Shown: in pieces, positions 1-10,800 of the stretch
Layout of the letters: the number at the start of each line of letters is the position of its first letter
Numbering within the stretch: position 1 is the stretch's first letter
Assembly: GCA_029747585.1 (NCBI GenBank)
Contig: JAPEVF010000039.1
Location: forward strand, 31,701-95,700
Length of the DNA stretch: 64,000 nt
Direction of reading: 5' to 3'
Source: Pleurotus djamor
Taxonomy: Eukaryota; Basidiomycota; Agaricomycetes; Agaricales; Pleurotaceae
Notes under the pieces: generated by a model
What the model saw: only the letters and a program-made list of their open reading frames with translations
What the model was told of the DNA's origin: nothing
The model's database searches: none
Program-made: the position numbers and the translations under genes

Positions 1-1343
1 AGCTTGTCAATTGTGACCGAATTATCGCCCAAAGGAAGCGAGTTAGGCACCGAGTTACTCATCGTGGACACTGGACAACTCCTGGGAAATCTCCTGCCAA
101 TGCCCCTGTAGATATCTTGTGTGACGAGCGGTACTAGGTGAACTTCAGAGGGGCACCCTCCACTCGCGGCTGGAGAGCTGGTTTTGGAAGGAGATGGTAG
201 ATTGCTGTGTTATTGGGCTAACGAAGATTACTCTGAGATGGTCACATCGTTAGTTGTCCTGCTTTATGCTAAAAACGTCCGATCGAGGTGGAAGGGGTGC
301 ACTTCCCCCTTCACTTGGGTCGTAAGGTGGAGGCGGAACCCCTAGGACACCATCAGAATACCTTGACGGCGAATACAGTGCATCAGATGAGGCGCTCCGC
401 CCATGCAGTTGCGAAGCGACGTCATCCAGAACCGTAAGAGTGTTGATTGGAGAGGTGTCCAAAAGCGGGCCGAGATGGGAAGATGGTGAGCTGGAAACCA
501 CTGAAGGCGAGTGGATGGGAATTTCCATCATTAGAGGGGATATATGGCGCGCAAGACGAGTGTTAGGTTTCGACCGCTTGGCTTTGCGACGTCGTTTGTA
601 AAAGATGGAGCCGAGTGTCAACAAGATGATAATAGTGACGATCCCAAGGACAAGGGCAGCGATCACCGCAGGGCTGAGGGATGTCGATGTACCGGTGACC
701 AAACCAACGCCATTCGAGCTCGAGCCATCAGTCGTGGACGGTGTCGCAGAGGTTCCCCCAGAGGGAGCGTGCCTTTCAGGCGCGCTGGAGGGAGACGCCA
801 ATTGCGAAGGCCCAGTGGTGCTGGGCGGGTGGCTATCGGTGCTATCTGCGAAAAGGACGGAGGATGAAGAAGATAAAGAAGTCGACGTCTGTGCTTCAAT
901 GGTCTTGGTGACAGTAACTGAGGTTTGGATCACAGCGTCACTAGGAAGGGGTTCGTTGGGCGAAGGCTCATTTGGCTGACCGTCATCGACACTGGTGATT
1001 CTGGGTGAACAGAAGGTAAAAAAGTCAAAGAAAATCCAACTGACGTGTAAATGATTGCGTCCAAGAGAATCAAAGCCTTGGGTCCGTCGACATGTCCATT
1101 GGCAATTGTAAGTATGTGTTGTTGAGGTTGGAGTCCCGTGGCGGAAAACACGATAACTTTATATTCGTATCCGGGAGTACCAGGTGCGTCTTTAACAAAG
1201 GTGCCCGCTTGTTCGCCATCAATGAAGAATGTCATGTCCGAGTCGCCCGTAGGGCTGGTTTTCGTCAGTGCGAGCGCACATTGCACGTACACGGCAATAC
1301 CTATACGAACGTCATGCGCACATGAGATATTCTGTGGAGCATA

Positions 1344-1612
1344 TGATGCACCAAGTGTGACAATAATAAATTTGCGCCGCGCCGAAATTTTTGACGCCCG
1401 CGCCCCCGAGAACACAACTTTGACACAACTTTCCCCGCGCCCGGACACAATTTCATCGCGCGCGCGCACTCTGCCATAGAAAATAAAGAAAAATAGAATA
1501 GAAATAGATTGATTTCAAGTACTTCCCTTCTACTAAGTCCCTATGATGTTTAGGGACTCGAGTCCAGATCCAGGCCGAGACTTTGTCTCTGGGCGTCTAA
1601 CCCCTTTCCCCC
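1344..1612 (+). repeat. Left terminal inverted repeat
   Basis: About 269 bp that pair with the reverse complement of 2803-3068. Outermost bases TGATGCACCAAGTGTGACAA. It holds a GC-rich block with alternating GCGCGCGCGC, an AT-rich block (AAATAAAGAAAAATAGAATAG) and the palindrome GGACTCGAGTCC. Differences from the right copy are scattered substitutions plus a short insertion near 1412-1422 (repeated AACTTTGACAC), so the arms have started to diverge. Confidence 0.85.
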
Positions 1613-2802
1613 TTTATCGTAACTCGACCATCCCATCGTTCGGAATCTTTTTGTCTCTCATTCCACAGAGTTGGGATCCGTGAGCTTTCCCCTTCTTTCC
1701 CATATTTCCCCCTAGATCATATGTATCTTTCTATTTCTCATTTTTGGTAGGCCCATCATATAGGCCGGAAGCTGAACAAGTCTGGTTCCACTGTTCCCCT
1801 CCATCTTTGCTGTACATTGAACCTCTCTTAGATGGCCCAATCACACTGATTGACACAAGTAGACGTTTCTCAAGCCACGGAGGAGCCGAACGGTTCGAGG
1901 AGTTTGGCACCAGATCGCCACGTGCGCATTTTACGTCGCCGTAGCAATTACGGAAACACGATCGAGTCCCCGATAATTCTACGATCCTCCCTCTTCCTCA
2001 TCGTCCCCCGCCCTCCTGAACCTCCTACACTAGCTGGCGTACTTGAGACCACCCATAGACATTTTCAGGTGGGCTCCAGCACACATCTGACCGGTTGATT
2101 GCACAGTAACGCGAGTTTCGCCCCTGCTCAACATGTCCCAATTCTCTTTTCATTGCCGCCACCCTTTGAACTGTTGCAGCTCGCCTCCTGCGTGAACCCA
2201 TCAAACCCCTGTGCGTCGTTGGGTCAAACGGGGTTTCGTTGTCCATCAAAGTTGCAGGGGAGAAGGATGCGGATGGGGAATGCACTCGCGACTTGACTTG
2301 GACTTGACTTCAAAGTTTTGTTTCGCTTTGGTTGTGAGTGATTTCTTCTCTAGCCCCACCATCATCCTTTATCTTCTGGCTTTAAACGCCCTTGTCTCGC
2401 GCTCACACGATAAAAGCCACACAAGTCATCCATCCGTTCAAGAAGACCCTGATGTTCACTCGAATCCATTCCTCTCTCGGCTGAACTCATCCACCCCTCT
2501 TCAGTGTCCTCCAGGCCATGCAAACCACCGAGCTCACCAATGTCCTTGAGAATAAGTGTCTGTACTGTCCCAATGGTCTTCCCGTAACTTAAGAATCAGA
2601 CGTGGCAACTTGATACACCCTCCCAATGGCTTTCAAATTGACTTCCCCCCTTCATTGACTTTGTGGGTTAATCAGACGCGAGATGCCGCCAACCTCGTTG
2701 ACGTCCACGGAGAAGGCGGTTCTCATCCCGGGTTTAAAGAATAGGAGTACTACAGATAGAGTTTCCTTCGTCGATATTTACATTCATGTGAACCCTATTG
2801 AC

Positions 2803-3068
2803 AGGGGGAAAGGGGAAAAGGGGCTAGACGCCCAGAGACAAAGTCTCGGCTTGAATCTGGACTCGAGTCCCTAAACATCATAGGGACTTGGTAAAAGGGC
2901 AGTACTTGAAATCAATCTATTTCTATTCTATTTTTCTTTATTTTCTATGACAGAGTGCGCGCGCGCGTTGAAATTGTGACCGGGCGCGGGGAAAGTTGTG
3001 TTTTCGGGGGCGCGGGCGTCAAAAATTTCGGCGCGGCGCAAATAAATATTGTCACACTTGGTGCATCA
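2803..3068 (-). repeat. Right terminal inverted repeat
   Basis: About 266 bp, the reverse complement of 1344-1612, ending GGTGCATCA before the flanking TA. It keeps the same GC-rich, AT-rich and GGACTCGAGTCC sub-blocks in mirrored order. Divergence from the left arm is low, which suggests a fairly recent insertion. Confidence 0.85.
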
Positions 3069-3258
3069 TAGTGTTGTCAGGATGCGCCGTGCAAGCGTCA
3101 CAAGCTCCCCCATCGTTCCAAGCATCGCTTGGATCATAGGTAATGAAACTGCCTGTCTCAGGATCTCCAAACGTATCGTCAATGGTAACATTCCTTAGAA
3201 TGGCGCAAGCCCGCCCAAGGAGGAAAAGAAAAATGAGTGGAAGTGTTGCAGACCTCAT

Positions 3259-3587
3259 AGCCAGGCTGAAACGAAGAAAGGGAGGAAAGGAAGCTCATCA
3301 AACAGGTCCTGCTCAAGTTATGATGAGATGCGCTGATGATGGAGCACATGGCACACGACTGGATTTTGGTCGAGCTTAATGAAGGCATGGAATCAAAGAA
3401 GCCCGACAGATGAGTTGATCTCCGGCTTCAGGGGGTTCAGTTTCGAGGTAAGGGATCACTCACGGGAAGGTACCAGGAATGGATGGGTCACTGCGTCGGG
3501 ATTCAAGCGTACTGAATTATGGGTATCTGAGAAATTGTATGCCGATATTGTACATGTTATGATCAGGATTACCCCCTAGGCACCGTC
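3259..3587. other. Intergenic region between receptor-like copies A and B
   Basis: 329 bp between the 3' end of copy B and the start codon of copy A. It must contain the terminator of B and the promoter of A. I see no coding potential that resembles a known family, and no clear repeat. Confidence 0.5.
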
Positions 3588-4883
3588 CTATGAACGTCCC
3601 GGCAGATTGCCGTAAGCCGTACCATAAGCAGGTGGTAAACGGGAGTTTCTTTCATCAGAAGGCATGAATGCGCCGTTTGATGCTGACGCAGATTTGGGTG
3701 GTCGGCCAGTCGGAGCGGGCGGCAGGTCATTACCGCCGCCGCTGCCCAAGTTGGATGAGTGCGAGTGAATCGTGTAGAGGGCAGACATCCTCCGAGGCGC
3801 AGGGTAGGAGGACTCTGATCTGGTAGATCGTCCATTTGAGAAGGTATAAATGGAAGAACGATGAAAGGAGGATTCTGGATAAACACTCGTCCAGGAGTCT
3901 TCGGTTGATCGAGGCGAGAACTCGGCCATTGAAGGCATGACAAAAGGCGTCGCATTGAGATGTGGGGGCTTCCGCTTGCGTTTGTGGAGGAGGAAAGCAA
4001 GAACGCAAAGGATGATAAGCACCAGAGTTCCAAAAACTGATGCAAGAACAACCGAGACGTTGATAGGGGTGGAAGGTGAACTATTGTCATTGAGCGATGT
4101 TGGGGTAGCCGTAGTAGTGGTTGTGAAGGTGGTGGATGAGCTACTTGGCTGACTACTCGGCTGACCATCGTCCTGGCTGAACAACATAAGCTGAAATGGC
4201 CGGGAGGACAACGCTGGGATACCTACGTATAAATGATGGAGTCTAGCAAAACGAGTGCCTTTGTCCCATTGACATGCCCGTTTAGTAGGACCAAGGAGTG
4301 AACCCCCGGGGAAAGGTCTGTCTTAGAAAATACGGTGACATTGTAGTCATACCCATCCTCTCCAGGCGCATCTCGTGCAAAGGCCCCCGCAATTTGACCG
4401 TCGATAAGAAATGTCATATCCGAGTCACCCGTAGGAGAAGATCTTGTACGGGCGAGCGCACACTGTACATATACCGCAGTTCCTGATGGTATGATTAGAG
4501 GGCTAAGCAATTCGCAAGAAATGAATAATCTCACCATTGAAAGTAACCGAAGCTGAGAGCACGGTGTTTGGGAAGGAATTACTTCCAGGGTTTCTGTTAA
4601 AGGTAGAGTCCGTCCAAGTACGCTACAAAGATCTGCATGAGATGTTTGAGATGATCATATCTACAAAAGGACTTACTCTGAAGAGCATGCTCTCGCTAGG
4701 ATGCGCGGTGCACGCATTGCAATCCCGTCCATCATTCCATGCGTCCGGTGGATGGTACTGAATGAAGGTACCAGTCGCAGGGTCTCCAAGCGAATCATCG
4801 ATAGTGATATTCCTGCTAATCGAAAGGACATGGGGTAAAAGCGAGAAGAACAAGACAAGGGATGCTAAATGTTGGGGCAACAT
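3588..4883 (-). CDS. Receptor-like single-pass membrane protein, copy B (intact)
   Basis: Four exons reconstruct a 379-aa protein: 4883-4677, 4622-4535, 4482-4227 and 4176-3588, all with GT-AG introns of about 50 nt and matching phases. In order it has a signal peptide (MLPQHLASLVLFFSLLPHVLS), an ectodomain of about 190 residues with NITIDDSLGDPATGTF, WNDGRDCNACTAHP and GDSDMTFLIDG, a Ser/Thr-rich stalk, one transmembrane helix (VVLASVFGTLVLIILCVLAF) and basic HKRKRK. The cytoplasmic tail is Ser/Pro-rich and ends with a PPAYG motif. The ectodomain looks like a beta-rich extracellular binding fold, but I recognise no named domain. Orientation and exon lengths match copy A; exon 3 is 256 nt in both. 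The function is unknown; a cell-surface sensor is an inference. Confidence 0.85.
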
Positions 4884-5088
4884 CGACCACCTGGGTCTGT
4901 CATGTACTGAGTCGATAACGGGCTGCTATCCATCTTATACCAGAGCGACCGAAACCGAGTAATCCACGATCCCCATGATGATGATTTGAAACAAATTGAT
5001 AGTGAAGGGATGGCGATGCGGTGATGGTTTTGTTTCCAAGCCATTGGCGCTTACACGGAAGTGGATGATCAGTACCGAGCGCTTAACC

Positions 5089-6252
5089 ATGTTTTCTTCA
5101 TTCCGCTCTCGACTTCCCTCCCGTTCCATCCAACTTTCCATCAAAAGGTCCCTCTCGACCAACGTAAACCCTTTAGAGTCGAGATATGTAGACAAGCTAC
5201 AGCAAGTCGCTCAAAAGTGAGGAAATGACCCTTTACTTCCTGGGATTCTTACTCATCTCATGCTCTCCAGGCAAGGCTTGAGCGTGGACGACCTCCGAGC
5301 GAAAGCGAAGGAGCAACAGAATGCGGAACGGCTGAGACTGCGTAAAGAGCTTGAGGAGGAACGCGCCAAGCGAACCCCGCAATCATCACCTACCACCGAT
5401 GCTAAACCAGCTACTCCGTCGAGCGCGTCTGCTGGAGTAAGCCAGGAGAGGAAGGATAGCTCTCCCATCAAAGTATGTCGCGATTGTTTAAGCAATTGAA
5501 CGACCTCACTTGAGCCTCGAGACTCAATACCCTCTTGTTAGCCTCTAAACTCTTTCCTCAATTTGGAAAAGGTGCTTTCTACGCCTCATACTCCGGAGCA
5601 AATATCATCACTCTGGACGGCCTACCACATGTCGCGTTCGGGTGGCACAGGTCGCGGCTTTGTCTGCGCATCTGTTCCATTGAGTGTCTACGAAAAAATG
5701 GCTGAGGTCGGCGCAAAATATCCGTCTTTCGTTGTCCCAATACGGAGAGCGAAGTCATCCGCTGACCAACCTACCGGAGCGCAGGAACAGGATGCTTACG
5801 AGTTCTACTTCCTACAATGGGCTTTCCATCCTGCTCCTCCTTCCCCGTCTCCAACCTTTGACCCTTTTGCTTCGAAGCCCACTCATTCGACGGCTTCAAA
5901 CAACCCTGACGTCTCCACCATTTTGTTCACGCCTCTTCAAGAATATAAACTTCGCCAGTCATTCGCGACGCCGTATCTGGTCGCCACAAATTATACTGAC
6001 CTGGCTTCGACTCACAACCTCGTACTTCTACGCGGCGAAGTCACGCCTGGATCTGGGTCAGGGAGCTTCATGGTTTCTCAAGAGGATGCCCAACTACTTT
6101 TGATGGCTCTCCAGAGATTCTATCTCTGGGGTAGCGATGGCTCGCAGGTTAGTGAACCCCAGAGGCTTCTGAAGTTATTCCACGAGCGCCCTGAAGAGTT
6201 CAAATGGGAGGATCTACTAAAGGTGGCAGACTGGACGCCAGCATCTACATAA
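5089..6252 (+). CDS. ATP11: ATP synthase F1 assembly chaperone Atp11, mitochondrial
   Basis: Three exons (5089-5216, 5271-5472, 5542-6252) give 346 aa. The N-terminus is rich in Arg/Ser (MFSSFRSRLPSRSIQLSIKR) like a matrix-targeting presequence. Next come RYVDKLQQVAQKQGLSVDDL, a charged helical region, KPLNSFLNLEK and TPEQISSLWTAYH, the hallmark of the ATP11 family. The C-terminal domain (EFYFLQWAF, LRQSFATPYLVATNYTDL, LLRGEV) completes it. In yeast, Atp11p binds unassembled F1 beta subunit and prevents its aggregation before alpha-beta assembly. The acceptor at 5541 was chosen because it restores the conserved PLNSFLNLEK segment; the later AG at 5571 would remove it. Convergent with the SDR gene downstream. 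Confidence 0.93.
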
Positions 6253-6419
6253 TTTATACACAGTAATAGAGTTCATAGTCTACTTAGTACCACACACAAC
6301 TATCAAGATAACAAACAAATAGCGAAAAAGCCTGGTAGGGGTAGTCGTGGTCAGAGGTTGCCTTGGCACAAGTTAGTCGACTGGTGGTCATTTACACGAC
6401 AAACCGGAAGACCCTGACG

Positions 6420-7088
6420 TTACGCGGAATGGACCAACGGTGCCTTCTTCACCCATTCCCTCTTCTCAATCTCTTCCACTGCAAACGCAGCACCTGCAGC
6501 TCTCGACAACCACATACTCGTCCCAGGATGACCGATATAACCCGCACCATACGCCTTCGACGCATCGCTCGTCAAAACCGGCACCCTCATAATCGTCCAA
6601 TCTAACTCTGCTCCATCCTTGCGTATCACCTCTCCCCAAGCCACAACATCCTTATACGCCGATCGAGCAAAGGTCGCGACGCCAGCGACCAAAGCCGCGA
6701 ACTTGAGGTCGAATTTATCCTCGGGGTCTGTGATAGACGCGGTCCCGAGGGCAATAAGTCGTTTGATGGATAACTTCTTCATCAGTTCTACGAGGATGGC
6801 GTAGCCTTTGGCTATGGGGGTTCCGGAGGGGTGGAAAGGTCCTTTCGTTACGATGGGTCCAAGAAGTGATACGACGGCGTCAACACCTTCCAACGCCTTC
6901 TCCAGGTCGTCCCTGTCGGTGAGGCCGCCTTTGATTACGACAACGCGGGTGTCAGACGAGATATCGCTCGGGAGTTTCTCTGGAGAACGTGCATAGACGA
7001 CCACAGTCGGAGAAAGCTTGGCCGCCAATAACCCGCGAACCACCTCGATGCCCAACGCTCCAGTAGCTCCTAATACTAAAACACGCAT
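6420..7088 (-). CDS. Atypical short-chain dehydrogenase/NAD(P)-binding domain protein
   Basis: A single-exon 222-aa protein. It starts directly with a Rossmann fold, MRVLVLGATGALGIEVV, whose GATGALG is the dinucleotide-binding Gly-rich loop. Later come GGLTDRDDLEKALEGVDAVVSLLG and a short C-terminal region (WTIMRVPVL, GYIGHPGTSMWLSR). This is the pattern of atypical SDRs related to NmrA/flavin-reductase-type NAD(P)-binding proteins. There is no canonical YxxxK pair, so catalysis may be absent or non-standard. The substrate cannot be predicted. The start at 7088 leaves no room for a targeting peptide, so it is probably cytosolic. Confidence 0.85.
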   Translation of the reverse strand: MRVLVLGATGALGIEVVRGLLAAKLSPTVVVYARSPEKLPSDISSDTRVVVIKGGLTDRDDLEKALEGVDAVVSLLGPIVTKGPFHPSGTPIAKGYAILVELMKKLSIKRLIALGTASITDPEDKFDLKFAALVAGVATFARSAYKDVVAWGEVIRKDGAELDWTIMRVPVLTSDASKAYGAGYIGHPGTSMWLSRAAGAAFAVEEIEKREWVKKAPLVHSA

Positions 7089-7872
7089 GTTTGAGAAGTC
7101 GAAGTAGAGGGTTGTTCTGTTGGAATTATATCGAATTGGATATTCGTAGCTTTATAACTTCCAGGCGTGGGTTCCTCTGAGGTCACTAAAGAGTTGGCGA
7201 TCACCATGGTGGGTCGCGCGAGTCATTAATCATTCTTCAAGCTTCAAGGCGAATCATACGAAGAACTCTTACCAGTTATACAACAGGCTGGAAACGAACA
7301 CGGGAGAAGGAAGAGGTTCCGTGGGCAATACGCGTTGTAGCTCGCACGTGCTGAGAAGTTTCCCCGGAAGTAGGAAGCAAATCCAAAGCAAGTACCCCTT
7401 GGCCACTTGTTGGCCACTCGCCTACGATGAGGTAGAAAAGGATGGGTTGCGGAAAATGAAAGTGCCGTTCAGGTGTACTGCGACCTGCGCACACGATATA
7501 TAGCTCAAGACATTCAATAATTGATGGGCCTCCATCAATCATTCCGTGATCATCAAATGGTACAATACTGGTCGAGTATCCCAGTTCAACGTTGAAACGT
7601 ATATCACCACTATGGCTGTTGCTTTCCAACTGAGGCTCGATGTCAACCAATGCATATCCGTGATTCGTCGCGCAGGGTGCTTGTAGTAGGCAGAACCCAT
7701 ATCGTTGGATCAATCATTGGCATTGAAGAAAACATGATCGATGATCCACAACAACGAAGGACAATACAATAACATTTACACCTTATAATAATTGGATAAA
7801 GAGTATCTCGGAACACCGGAAAGAAGTCAAAGAAAACACGGTGCCCTGTACACGAACAGATACATACAAAGG
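7089..7872. other. Intergenic region with an unsupported 145-codon frame
   Basis: 784 bp between the SDR start and the 3' end of the RhoGAP gene. A minus-strand open frame at 7276-7713 (LLQAPCATNHGYALVDIEP near its N-terminus) resembles no family I know. It may be chance or an exon of an unrecognised small gene. The stretch must contain the SDR promoter. Confidence 0.35.
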
Positions 7873-10800
7873 CTATGCCTTAGAAGGGGGAGCATCAACA
7901 TATATATCATCATCCACCGTGTCCATGGCAGAAGTCCACGAAGCTTCTGAATCAGCAGAGGGTGAGCGATCTGGAGGTAAATCGAGCGGGGCATCCGACT
8001 TGGGGGTAAGCGGAAGAGGTACATGTTTCGTATTACTGTCCGCAGGTTGAGCCTCCGAAGGGGGTGGAGGTGGATGTAGTTGCTTCCTAATTGGACCATC
8101 GTGGCTTCGTCTGATACTGGGCCGAGGAGGCAAAGGAGGCGTAGGTGATGAACGACCAGAACCGTTCGAAGGGGGAAACGTTACCGAATTCGCTGATATC
8201 GTAGAGGAGGTGGAAGCAGTGGAAGTGATGGTGGACGCGACAGGAGATGGCAATGGTGGAGGCGGTGGCGGATGAACAAAGGAAGGCGCTGCGCCGGTTT
8301 GTATTTGCGTTGGATCAGTTTGGGATTGGTTTGCGTATGCTTGAAGCTGAGGTGGCCTCAAAGGCAAAGGTGGAGGGGGAGGCTCTTCATTACCGTTGTT
8401 GCCTTCATTGCGATTGTTACGCGCGGAGGGATGGATACTGCCTGCAGGCTTGCTCGAAAACTTTGGCGTGAAATCTTCCGTCGCCGAGGTCGATGGATTG
8501 ATTCGTCGAGGCGTGGAGGGATCCTCTGCTTGTACACTACTCGTGCTGGCGGTTTTCCTGTGGCGCGGAGTCGCAACAGGGTTGGGCATTTGCGTTAGTA
8601 CTCTGGTAGTTTTCGACCCGTAAGCGATAGGTGCTGGGTCACCAGCAGGAGTAGGGGGAAGAGGGGGTGAAGAGGGGGAAGTCTGGTCGATACTCGGTGG
8701 CAATGATGAAGTAACGATCTGAGGATGTGGATTGGGTAAATCTGGGGCGGTGCCCGGTTGTGGGGGTGGTGTCTTTTCATCAGGGATAGTCGGGATTGCA
8801 GCTGCATCTACTTTTGGTGGAGCTTGGTCGTCGGAGAAGAGGATATGTGCATGGGCAATCATATCTTCCATTAGGGTGTCCTTGACAAAAGTTCGTCGCA
8901 GCAGAGTGTCTAGAAACGTAGCAACGTACCTTCCATGTTGACATTTCCAGCAGCAGTTGACCCATGGCCTTACCGTCCATTGGTGCTGAAGGACCGTCGC
9001 CGTCTTTGTTATCACCAGCCATGTTTTCGTCCTCGCCAAACACAACCGTACCAAAGACAATCGCCAGATTCTTCTTGCCCATCTTATTCTTCTCTTCCCT
9101 GGCAGCAACACGAGCTAAGTGTTCTATGAGAGCTTTCAAGGTCGCCTGGTGAATCGGTGGCAGCCGACGGAACTTTGATCGCAGCAACGGGAAATTGTTT
9201 GATTTGTGAGTGGCTAAAGAAGCCAGTATTAGCGAAGAGGAAGGGGAAATGATCGAATGACGCACCAAGGGCTTCTGTGTGTTGGATGCGGTCCTGAAGG
9301 GGAAACTTGAACAACGGCTCAGGGAGCTCTCGGAGGTAGAGTTTGAGCAATGATGCAACCGCGTATACGTCATCGCGAGGGTTGCGGTTGACGAAATCGA
9401 AGGCCGCTTCGTCCCTCTCAATTTCTTGTTGCAACTAAAGGACAGATATTAGCATCAGTTGTTCGAGGTGGATAGATACGTACATGTTTCACTACTGCCA
9501 GACGTCCACTGACGCGGTAGATGCCCTCCATCTCTAAGCCACGTTGATCAACTTCTTCTATGCACATCTTTACTATCTTCGGAATCTCGCCGTCCCGCAG
9601 ACCCTTCGCGACTGCATAGTCTGACAGACTAAGGCCAAACAATAGGTCTTTGCATTCGCCAACGTGACCGTGCTGGGTATCGTGGGTAGGTCGTTATAAA
9701 ATAGCCATTAATGGTAAGATGGGAGACGTACCTCGTAGAGAACTGGTTCAGGGACAATGGTGTCGAGCGGTGGTATTCTAGCGGACAAACGCTTCCCATC
9801 TGTCTCTGGGGATATCTTGTCCACCACATGACGGAAGTGAGTGTAAAGTTGTGTCTGAGTCATGGTCGTTGCGCTACAGAGGGTCAAAAACCTGGGAATG
9901 ATTGCAATGAGGGTACACTTACATCACGTTATCCGAATACCGTCCAAGGACATTCTTCATCACCTGAGCCTCTTCCTCGACGAACATGATCAGGCTGATG
10001 AACCCAGCTTCGATGATCTTTGTTTTCCGAAGCCTTAGCGTCTCAAGCCAGTGTACGGCTTTACGATACTCCTTGTCGGCTTCATCTAGCTCTCGCTTGG
10101 CTTTAACCATTTTGAGAGCTTGAGCTTCAGAAGACACGTTCATCGAGCGAACAGCGGTAAGACCTTCTTTCAGAGTATCCTTGAACTGTTCTCTGAAATT
10201 GGCATCTTCGGCTGGCTTTCCTTTAGTCTTTTCCCGATCGAGGAAGGTGATGAAGTGTCCGAATTGCTTTTTGCCTTGTTGTGCGAGATCGGCAAACGGA
10301 GTTGACGCACTAGGAGATCGATTACGAGGCCCACCTGGGTTTGGCTTCGTGGATCCAGACGGACGCCTGTCAAGTGCGCGTAAGGGCTGGGGGGNATGTA
10401 ACGACCGGGCGGCCGNCGGACGATGCTGGGATCGATGTGGCTGTGGCTAGGGGAAATGCACCATTGTGGGCGGGAGCAGACACAGGCGGGGTCACACCAA
10501 GGTTAGCGTATTGGTTATGTTGAGAAGGACCACTTGGTGGAGGCATGGCCACGTTTCTCCTCATTTCAGGCCCTCCACGGAGCTCTTCAACCTCTCCAAA
10601 CCGCCTGGAGTACCTCCCCTTCAGCTTTGGCAAGACATTGTCTGCAAACTCTTGATATTTTGTGGCAGAGTCTTTGAGGTCCTCCTTGATTCGCTTCCTT
10701 GTTCGTTCTTGTGACTCTCGAAGGGCGGTGAGCGGGTTCAGACAATCGACTGATAATGTATTGAGGAATGCACTGCGAGTCTGTGCTTCACGCTCGAGGC

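Larger units (their letters stand above)
1344..3068. mobile_element. Non-autonomous terminal-inverted-repeat DNA transposon (large MITE-like)
   Basis: A 1725-bp segment is bounded by near-identical inverted repeats starting TGATGCACCAAGTGTGACAA and flanked by TA on both sides (1342-1343 and 3069-3070). The flanking TA fits the duplication made by Tc1/mariner-type elements. Inside the repeats, about 1613-2802, I see no transposase: the reading frames are short and unlike any DDE domain. The element therefore depends on a transposase in trans. It lies inside exon 1/intron 1 of a receptor-like gene. The family cannot be named from sequence alone, because the true end could be a few bases off if part of ATGATG belongs to the target. 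Confidence 0.8.
250..3258 (-). pseudogene. Receptor-like single-pass membrane protein, copy A, interrupted by a transposon
   Basis: First of two tandem paralogues. Exon 1 starts at 3258 with a signal peptide and the family motif WNDGGACDACTAHP. It runs into a 1.7 kb inverted-repeat element (1344-3068) straight after DNTMMH. Beyond the element, exon 3 (1300-1045, starting IAVYVQCALAL) and exon 4 (991-250) remain intact: a Ser/Thr-rich stalk, one transmembrane helix followed by KRRRKAKR, and a tail with a PPPPYD motif. The 88-nt exon 2 of copy B (3588-4883) has no counterpart, so it was lost with or after the insertion. Splicing across the element would also join phase 0 to a phase-1 exon. I infer a broken gene; the downstream half could still be transcribed. 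The function of the family is unknown. Confidence 0.75.

Noticed and set aside
544..979. Plus-strand open frames over the 3' exon of receptor-like copy A
   Set aside because: They lie antisense to a well-supported exon and show no recognisable domain; long antisense frames arise from codon bias in this GC-rich exon.
2284..2312. Repeated GACTTG units as a microsatellite or regulatory array
   Set aside because: Only about four imperfect copies; too short to call.
1930..2549. Short frames inside the transposon as a possible transposase
   Set aside because: All are under 115 codons, overlap on both strands, and lack any DDE or zinc-finger pattern.
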